A stretch of 64,000 nt of DNA from Symsagittifera roscoffensis (Eukaryota; Xenacoelomorpha; Acoela; Convolutidae): assembly GCF_963678635.1 (NCBI RefSeq), contig NC_087062.1, positions 58,296,129 to 58,360,128 on the forward strand, written 5' to 3'. Both the position numbers and the translations under genes were made by a program. Each line of letters opens with the position of its first letter. Positions within the stretch are counted from its first letter, which is position 1. Below the pieces are notes generated by a model. That model was not told where the DNA came from, did not search any database, and saw only the letters and a program-made list of their open reading frames with translations. Shown one piece after another: positions 61,291-64,000 of the stretch.

Positions 61291-62805
61291 AAGGAGGAAA
61301 AAAAGAAACATTTTCGAATCCTCCTATGAAATCTAGAAAAAAATGTTCATACCTACATGGGACTTTTTGATTTATATTTAGAACCGGAACTCCCTACTCC
61401 CCCCACCCTCAAAAAAAATAAATATGAAGACCAAACACGCTTTAATATAACCTAATTAGTCCGCATGTATGCAAGTTTTTGTAACAGCCGGCATTGTGCT
61501 GAAAAAAGTTACCGGAAAAAGAGCCGGACCTGGTAACGAAACCCCCCCCCCGTTTCTGCAATATCGATTTCCTCGAAATGGGTGTTTGCGTGTCGCGGGT
61601 AGATGAAAGCCTAACGTCACTGTCAGCATGATGAGTAGTGGAGTGAATGGACAACAGAAGAGTGGTGTGTTGGGCTCTGTGAAGATGAAGTTGGGCACTG
61701 TGGCCATGGTGTTCACCAGGGGACACTGGAAGGCCATCATCAGAAACGAATGCAGCTGCACAGACGCAATACCCAAACAGGTTTCAATCACTTAGAAATT
61801 CAAGCACTTCAGCTCTTTAACCGTGTTCTTTCTCCTACGATATCCGGTAAGAATTGGTCTGCACGCATTGAACATCAAGTCATCCATGCTCTTCACTAAT
61901 CATCGAAAATTACAACTATCAGCTGATGTGAAACGAAAAGAAATATTGACTCTATGTTATAAACGTGCAGACTGATGACCTCTACCATAAGTTGTATGGA
62001 ACCATCAAAACATGAAAATTGAAATTAAGACAGAATTTACGATTTTGAAAGATTTGAGAGGGTTGGTATAGGTAGGCGGGTCTGTGGGGATGGGGGTATT
62101 ATTTTTTAGACATGGATAAGTTTCAACAAAAAACATTATTTTATATTTATTTTCTGTATTTGTTTTTGTTTGCTTAAAACAATTCAGTTAATCTTTCTTT
62201 TTACTATCTTTTTTTATGCGGGAACCGCTGAATCAAAAAATCTTGACTCCTGTTCGCTTCAGTTTGTGTCCGTGAGTGTTGCTTTCACTTCCTGAAGTTT
62301 GTTCAATTATTTGAAAAAAATCCTAACAAATTGAACATACTAAGGTGAAAATCTAAACAAACGAGCTTCCCAGTTTGAACAGACGGTGCTCAAACATATC
62401 GGTGAGCTGATGGTTGAGTTGTAGCAGCGAGTGGTGGTTGTGGTTCAATTGTAACTTGATTTCCTCCTCATCTCTTGAGTTGACTCACGATCTGACAAAC
62501 TTCTTTCAGATAGATTTCAGTTCTTGCCTGAACTTACCTTGTTCAATACCGTGCGTAGTTGATTTAGCCGAAAGACTGTTAGGCCTGATTTAGCACCATT
62601 TTCAGTCTTCTGGTTTAATGGAAAATTCACAGTATTGAACCAGGTGACCTCAGGGTGAGTTTCTTATGGTAGCATCAGTATTGCAAAATTGTTAATGCAA
62701 AAAAATTAGATAACACTAATGTCTTGGAACGTTTGCAAAAAATAAATTTTGTAAATAATATAAGAAACAAAGTTTTTGCTTTTTTACAAAATTTTCATTT
62801 TAAAA
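61291..62805. other. Noncoding DNA with a C-run and no firm gene
   Basis: A run of eleven C lies at about 61540. A G+C-richer patch at 61580-61790 gives two overlapping minus-strand frames with no motif I trust. The remainder is A+T-rich. Confidence 0.35.
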
Positions 62806-62807
62806 AA

Positions 62808-62840
62808 ATCCCCCAAAATCCCCCAAAATCCCCCAAATTG
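62808..62840. repeat. Decamer repeat CCCCAAAATC
   Basis: CCCCAAAATC repeats about three times, followed by degenerate CCCAAAT phrases. The minus strand reads GGGGATTTT-like G-runs. A simple repeat. Confidence 0.85.
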
Positions 62841-63727
62841 CCCAAATACCCAAATTCCCAAAAAAAATAATCTCCCTGGTGAAATAAGAAAAAATTCAGA
62901 ACTGATAATTCAAAATTTCATCAGAGTTCAACGTAGTCGCGATGAGTTTTTTTGGGAAGTCTCTGAATTTTTCTTAGCCCAAATTTATTTTTTTGCGGTT
63001 TGACTAATGAGTTCTTTTTAAGTGCAGTTCATTTCCATTGTTAAAAAGAAGTAAACTTCAACATGGAACGGTAAAAGGGAAAAGTCAAGAAAGACGTGAT
63101 CGAATTGTAGTTTGGAAAGTGCAATTTAATTTTCAGTTTTTCAAGCAAAATAAAAAATTTAGTCAGCAATCTAGTTTTTTCAGAATCATTAATTTTAGCA
63201 CAAAAGTGTCATCAGAAAGTGTTAGTGAAGTTCAAGGTATGTAAGGCCATAAACGACGTAAATGAAGTGAGAGAAGAATGTTCCAAAAATCACTTCATAG
63301 GAAAAATTTTTAGGTTTTTGTTGAAACATGAACGCCAGATTATCGGTGGGTAACTACGCATCAGCTGGTCTTCCCGGCAACCCACAAAAGGCTATGAAAA
63401 ATGGTTGCCACCATATCCACAAAAGAGCAAGTTTTTTGCTCCTGGTGAGTCAAAACCGATCATTCAGGCTTTACTCAGGAGTTTGTCAATTAGGAACCAT
63501 TGGAAACGGTGCTATTGCGTGACTCAATTGTCGACGGAGTTTTGTCGAATGATTCTGCTGAAAAACTTCAAGACGTCTATCCTACCTTTATGTAACCGGG
63601 AAATCTGAACACGTTCAAGTAATTTCTTTTGTTTATTAGAGGCACCAACTTTGTTGATAAAAGCGGGCAACTCGACGAAAAAGGTTTGCAGGTTCTCGGC
63701 CGGACAAGACTTTTAGTCAGTCAGCTA
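62841..63727. other. A+T-rich DNA, possibly including a decayed upstream part of the SGNH fragment
   Basis: Short frames at 63328-63522 and 63405-63608 have no clear motif. They may be the N-terminal remains of the protein whose C-terminal half is visible at 63731-63957, because WLPPYPQK and SLSIRNHWK segments read in a consistent direction. Uncertain. Confidence 0.3.
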
Positions 63728-63730
63728 TAG

Positions 63731-63957
63731 AAGTTGCCTGAGTTTTCAAAGGTTGTGGTTATGGCAGCCCTGTCACGCTATCTCAAGCCTCTATGGGCGG
63801 TACCCGTGTTCAGCGAAGGGGTCGTATGCCCAATACCCAAATTGAGGCGCTGAATCAACGGCTGCAGGTTGAGCCTGTGATTTTCCACAGGACGGAACTC
63901 AAGATCAGGGAAGATTAATCACTTTGCCAGTGACGGGGTTCATCTGAGCGTCAACGG
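63731..63957 (+). pseudogene. Decayed SGNH/GDSL-hydrolase-like C-terminal fragment
   Basis: The phase from 63731 reads KLPEFSKVVVMAALSRYLKP, a strand-turn typical of SGNH folds, to a TGA near 63852. The other phases then give LNQRLQVEPVIF and, near 63915-63957, FASDGVHLSVNGN, which matches block V (D-x-V-H-L-S) holding the catalytic Asp and His. Two phase changes and a stop show decay. It might belong to a LINE ORF1 esterase or to an accessory protein of the giant-element type. It runs close to the right edge of the window, so the context is incomplete. Confidence 0.5.
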
Positions 63958-64000
63958 CAATGTTCTCGTGCCGTGAAAACCGATCGAGCTAGGTTTTTTG

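Noticed and set aside
61442..61791. Minus-strand frames resembling a membrane-receptor fragment
   Set aside because: One hydrophobic stretch only, two competing phases across a C-run, and no family motif that I can confirm.

Overview
The window looks like an animal nuclear genome, most likely a nematode and possibly Caenorhabditis-like. The intergenic DNA is very A+T-rich and full of short TTTTCAG-type acceptor sequences. There are no operons with ribosome binding sites, and no host gene is called with confidence. Almost everything recognisable is repetitive DNA: a satellite array, one decayed CR1-type LINE, two giant related Ty3/gypsy-like LTR retrotransposons, and one compact intact Ty3/gypsy element. 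The organism call is an inference; no host marker gene was found.

Layout. 1-660 is A+T-rich DNA. 661-8232 is satellite DNA: degenerate 110-170 bp monomers that have been organised into a 1.7 kb higher-order unit, repeated about 3.2 times nearly identically. 8233-27290 holds a minus-strand CR1-like LINE fragment, split by insertion of giant element 1 (9427-26410, plus strand, 904 bp LTRs). 27348-48172 is giant element 2 (minus strand, about 320 bp LTRs, about 20.8 kb). 48173-53838 is A+T-rich DNA with a few inverted and tandem repeats. 53839-60434 is element 3, an intact 6.6 kb Ty3/gypsy element with identical 235 bp LTRs, a GTTCG target duplication, a tRNA-Ser-like primer site and one 1931-codon gag-pol frame. 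60440-64000 is mostly noncoding, with one possible small coding exon and a decayed SGNH-hydrolase-like fragment at the right edge.

The unusual system is the family formed by elements 1 and 2. Both encode gag (two CCHC knuckles), a DTGA protease, RT, RNase H and integrase. In both, pol continues past the integrase C-terminal domain into a macro-domain-like (ADP-ribose-binding fold) module. Downstream of pol, element 2 carries about 7.5 kb of accessory coding sequence. This consists of a coiled-coil protein whose frame runs on into an SGNH/GDSL-hydrolase-like domain and then a second GSND-containing domain, an uninterrupted 347-codon hydrophobic protein of unknown function, a charged protein, and a final protein whose stop codon lies in the 3' LTR. 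Successive accessory frames overlap by a few bases (ATGA at 31911-31908; ATGTCTAG at 30875-30868), which suggests a polycistronic accessory transcript. Element 1 keeps only the two ends of this block, joined by an internal deletion near 24480. A TTTTCAG sequence at 23573-23579, before its accessory frame, is a candidate acceptor for a subgenomic mRNA.

Both giant elements are broken by stops and frameshifts, so these copies are probably not autonomous. Their long leaders carry different expanded short repeats: CTTGGGACAGT-type in element 1 and GGAGGGTT-type in element 2.
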